NCBI GenBank assembly: GCA_964019055.1
Contig: OZ025207.1
Location: 23,070,617 to 23,134,616 of the forward strand
Direction: 5' to 3'
DNA: 64,000 nt
DNA from: Anthopleura xanthogrammica
Taxonomy: Eukaryota; Cnidaria; Anthozoa; Actiniaria; Actiniidae
The translations under genes were made by a program, and so were the position numbers. This document shows positions 60,852-64,000 of the stretch, piece after piece (the first letter of the stretch is position 1; the number at the start of each line of letters is the position of its first letter). The notes under the pieces are model-generated. The model was not told where the DNA came from. It worked only from the letters and a program-made list of their open reading frames with translations, and searched no databases.

Positions 60852-60996
60852 AAGGTGTCCTAGCGATAGAGCATTTGTTCGCCTGTTCTCGGCATTTAAT
60901 GTGAGTAACGTTTGTTAAGTCTCTCCCTTGATTCGAGTTATTTTCTCTGGTTTTTACCTAACAAGCTTAATTCCTTAACACCTTGACTTGATCAAC
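60852..60996 (+). mobile_element. Degenerate SINE
   Basis: GTCCTAGCGATAGAGCATTTG is an A-box-like start; the B box is worn. AAGTCTCTCCCTTGATTCGAG and TAACAAGCTTAATTCC match the body of the SINE at 10901. Confidence 0.5.
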
Positions 60997-62019
60997 TCAT
61001 GCAGACGTTGTCTGGGTTTGTTAAAAATGCGCTACACACTTGCAGTCTTGTCGCCGTACCTGTTCAAAGAGCGAAGAACAAACGATTACACTCTAGATCC
61101 CTGATTCAACCTCTGATTCGTGTTGTAGCCATATTCCTCTGTCCTCAAAGCATACTCTATCCTAGATGTCGAATACCAAGACTTGATATTCTGATCTACT
61201 TATATAGAGAGCGAGGATTTTCTAGAAACTTCCATGATAAGCTAGTCTAGACTTACGACTCGGGGACTTTTCCTAATGAAAAGAGAAGGGAATGATGTAG
61301 AAAGATCTAGAAAGAACTAGAAAAAAAACAATAAAACCTAACTGGTGATAATGGAATTCTGCAATAATCGTTCGTAGAAAGATAATGAATGAAATTAGTA
61401 CATGATTTTAGAATATCCTCAGTATATTCAAAAGAATTATACATCTTTTTATTACATTTTCAGTTACTTTTCTTTCTGAATAATTTCTTTCCGTATCCTT
61501 TCTTCACAAAATTAAAAAGATAATTTCTCTATCTGGTTTTAAGGCTCGTTTACTCTGGCGATTATTTTGTGGCAATTTTTGTCCTTACTCCAGAATGGTA
61601 AAGGATTAACTTGTGAAGTTTTATTCAGGACATCAAGATTACCTAAACAGATGTCTCTGGAAGCAGAAGACGTTAAAAAAAATTTTTTTTTTTTCAAGAA
61701 TCGCAGCAAAAATCACCAGTGTAGACAGACTTTCACTATTCTTTGGTCGAAGAAAACCAGATAGCAAATCTAAGTATGAATAAACTAAAGAAGAAACCAT
61801 TTGACAACAAGTGAAAATTCACTCCATTTTATCAGCACAAAATCAACCACATTTCCCTTGCATAGAATTTTCAAAACCATTTTTTTTTTCTGTTTCGAAA
61901 GAAAGTGTAAATTATCATAGTACACTACTAATAACGACAAAGTGCTCAAAAAGAACTTCCCTAACAACATTTCAACCGGCTTGAATTCTTATTTATATCA
62001 CTTACTTATCGTTTACAGA

Positions 62020-62072
62020 AGTTATCGGAACTGGAGACGACGTCCTAAACATGCTGCGAGATTATACCTAAA
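62020..62072 (+). other. Terminal-exon-like ORF, unassigned
   Basis: After a TCGTTTACAG acceptor the frame reads VIGTGDDVLNMLRDYT then TAA. It resembles the end of a gene but no upstream exon joins in frame. Confidence 0.2.
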
Positions 62073-62283
62073 TAGAATTCCCAATTATTTTTATTTCTCA
62101 TCATATTTTTGATGTAATTGGTGTGGAACATGCTGCGTTGCCTTCCTCCTTTGAGGTGAGGTGTTGGTTAATGACCTAAAGTAGCTTGCTATGTTGCCAG
62201 ATTGTCGAGTACTTGGGCCACTTAAAAGGCGCCCTCAACAACTAAACGATTACGTAAGGGGATCTTAGTCGCACTAGAAAAAA

Positions 62284-62291
62284 TATAAAAG
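62284..62291 (+). promoter_or_regulatory. TATA box of the secreted-peptide gene
   Basis: TATAAAAG lies about 70 bases upstream of the ATG at 62355, a normal spacing for a TATA box, transcription start and short 5' UTR. Confidence 0.6.
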
Positions 62292-62354
62292 ACGCAGTAC
62301 ACTGGTATTTGAGCTAGAGAACGAAGGTTTGTATTCCTTCCAAGGATCGAAAAA

Positions 62355-63513
62355 ATGCGGCAGTTATGCGTAATGGTCATATTCGTGCTGTTGATAGTTT
62401 GTTCCATGGTCGTCGACGAAGGTGAAGGTATTTTATCGTTGGGCAACCCGGATGGCAGGAAGAGATGGAAAATTCCTTTGCCAGAAAAAGAGGACAGAGA
62501 AGTAAAATCAAGGAGGTCTATCGCGTATTTAAAGGTACTAAAGTTCAAATATTTTTTCTTTATTGACTTAATTCAAACAGTTTATTTTATGGAAAATGCC
62601 TTTGAATTCAACTTATCGAATAAACCAGGGCTAATAGCGTTTACGCATGCGCTAAACCACGTGGGTAAAATGGCGGGAAAATTTAGGAACTAAAACCAAA
62701 GCAAAATAATCTTTTAAAGGAGCACTTGGATGAAAACGCCCCAATATTCGAAAATTCGAATAATTCAAATATTTGACTCGATTGTGATTGTGAAAACTAG
62801 ATTGGCAAAAATTTTAGCCTGGGAGCCACTTGCAGTTGAGAAATTTTGGGTTGAAATCTATTAGAACAATAGGGTTGAATGTATAACGTGATTTACTCAC
62901 AATTTAGATGCTGAAAAAAATGGATAATTTTTATCCGCCACTTTTGAATGTGAAGAAAATATGTTGCTTGGCTACTATTAGAGCCATATACATAAGTTTA
63001 ACCAAGTTTCCAGTAATTTACAGTTTTCGTCCAAGTGCCCTTTAACTTTTAAAAAATTTTAAAAGATTACATATTTTGAAGAGATCCCTTCACACTTGTT
63101 CCCTGCGCCAAATTCTAAAAGGTAGCCGGGCCTTTTCATCTTTAAAAGCGAGACTACTAACGGTGACTCGTTAATCGTCCAAGGTGTTTAAAAAAGGTCT
63201 CTAAATCTATCATTGCAAGCTCACCGTTGGTCTCGCTTCGAAGCAAAAGCACGGCTACCTTTCAAGATGGCGCAGTGAACTGTGAAGGGATGGTTGTCAT
63301 GGTTTTCGTTTTGCTTGTCTGTTTTCTTTTTGTCCTTTGAAGCAACGGCGGGAAAACATTCCACCCAAACTTTCCAGCTCCTTTGTTTTAACATAGTTAA
63401 TAGTTAATATTAACTATGGTTTTAATATCTTTTTCCAGGCAAGAATGGCTCTGAAGAATGTCTGCATCGCCGCACGGCTACTAAACTGTGATAAATACAC
63501 TCAGGAACAATGA
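62355..63513 (+). CDS. Small secreted peptide precursor, 84 residues
   Basis: Two exons, 62355-62534 and 63439-63513, joined in phase 0. Residues 1-20 are a strong signal peptide (MRQLCVMVIFVLLIVCSMVV). The remainder has processing sites: GRKR at 34-37, a Gly followed by basic residues of the kind that gives C-terminal amidation in peptide hormones, and SRR at 52-54. The C-terminal part contains two cysteines seven residues apart (NVCIAARLLNC, 69 and 77) that could form one disulfide. A TATA box is at 62284 and AATAAA signals are near 63699 and 63711. The intron holds two MITEs. I do not recognise the family; neuropeptide/hormone precursor is inference, and a defence or structural peptide is also possible. 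It has too few cysteines to be a coral SCRiP. Confidence 0.65.
62714..63045. mobile_element. piggyBac-like MITE flanked by TTAA, copy 2
   Basis: TTAAAGGAGCACTTGGA and GTCCAAGTGCCCTTTAA ends, with the same CTGGGAGCCACTTGCAGTTG interior as 14743-15096. It is inserted in the intron of the secreted-peptide gene. Confidence 0.8.
63086..63290. mobile_element. CCCTTCACAG MITE family, copy 3
   Basis: CCCTTCACACTTGTTCCCTG at the left and CAGTGAACTGTGAAGGG at the right, with AAAGGTAGCCGGGCCTTTTC mirrored by GAAGCAAAAGCACGGCTACC. It lies in the same intron as the TTAA MITE. Confidence 0.75.
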
Positions 63514-64000
63514 AGACCCTATGTTGCCTGCATAAACAACAACCCCTGACTCACAAACCACGGATTAAAAAAAACATCGAAGAAAATACCATACAGATAC
63601 CAAGATAAGGACTGGAAGAATACAAACAGATCCATAACACACCAAGAAAAGAATAAACGTCAATGATACATATATTAGTATACATATTTCAGAAAAAAAA
63701 TAAAATTGGAAATAAAAGTATTACATGGAATTTTGTATTTTTTAAATGTTTTTATATTATCTATTTTAATTTTAGCACTATCATATCACCAATCATATTA
63801 GTATAATTTAGATTTCAGTTTCGTGCACTGTGATTGGTCGAGCGACCAGTGATTATGAGACGATATTCACTGCTCGAGCTGTGATTATGAGATTTGTCAA
63901 AGTTTCCCAAAGCAGATGATATAAAAACGGGTTTTTTTTTAATCCTGAATTTTGAATAACTTCGAGCTCATGCACATCGGCTATTGACCGAATGCCAATT
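63514..64000. other. 3' flank of the secreted-peptide gene
   Basis: Contains the likely 3' UTR and AATAAA signals (63699-63716). From about 63830 there is GTGATTGGTCGAGCGACCAG, a palindrome typical of a repeat edge. No further gene. Confidence 0.5.

Overview
The window is eukaryotic: multi-exon genes with GT/AG introns, AT-rich non-coding DNA, microsatellites, SINEs, LINE fragments and many hairpin MITEs. The gene set (animal complex I subunit, MTBP, NPEPL1, a class A GPCR) is metazoan. A PAN-domain pair with a skeletal-matrix-type C-terminal module and the dense MITE landscape point to an anthozoan cnidarian, most likely a stony coral. This placement is inference. Exon models were built by hand from splice sites and reading-frame continuity; edges may be off by 1-2 bases.

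Layout. 1-4.9 kb (+): 3' part of a Ulp1-type (C48) cysteine protease gene with an intact catalytic tetrad, a possible transposase-associated Cys cluster upstream and an apparent frame break near 1430. 4.9-6.5 kb: duplicated CRE/E-box-rich repeat and a foldback MITE. 6.5-7.5 kb (+): single-exon rhodopsin-class GPCR. 8.7-17.7 kb (-): 13-exon NPEPL1 aminopeptidase (M17), with introns holding SINEs, two minisatellites and a TTAA-flanked MITE. 18.1-35.0 kb (+): 27-exon MTBP (Treslin partner in replication origin firing), divergently transcribed from NPEPL1 across only 388 bp. 36.2-45.8 kb: a recent tandem duplication carrying two copies of a two-exon secreted PAN-domain protein; copy A has since received a truncated LINE. 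45.8-50.3 kb: mostly unassigned sequence with an orphan EGF-like exon. 50.4-57.2 kb (+): complete 9-exon NDUFV2. 57.2-62.3 kb: repeated and foldback DNA with orphan exon-like ORFs. 62.36-63.5 kb (+): a small two-exon secreted peptide precursor with a TATA box.

NPEPL1, MTBP and NDUFV2 are unrelated housekeeping genes that share a locus. The most interesting lineage-specific items are the PAN duplicate pair, whose second exon differs mainly at amino-acid-changing sites, the small secreted peptide gene, and the protease gene at the left edge.
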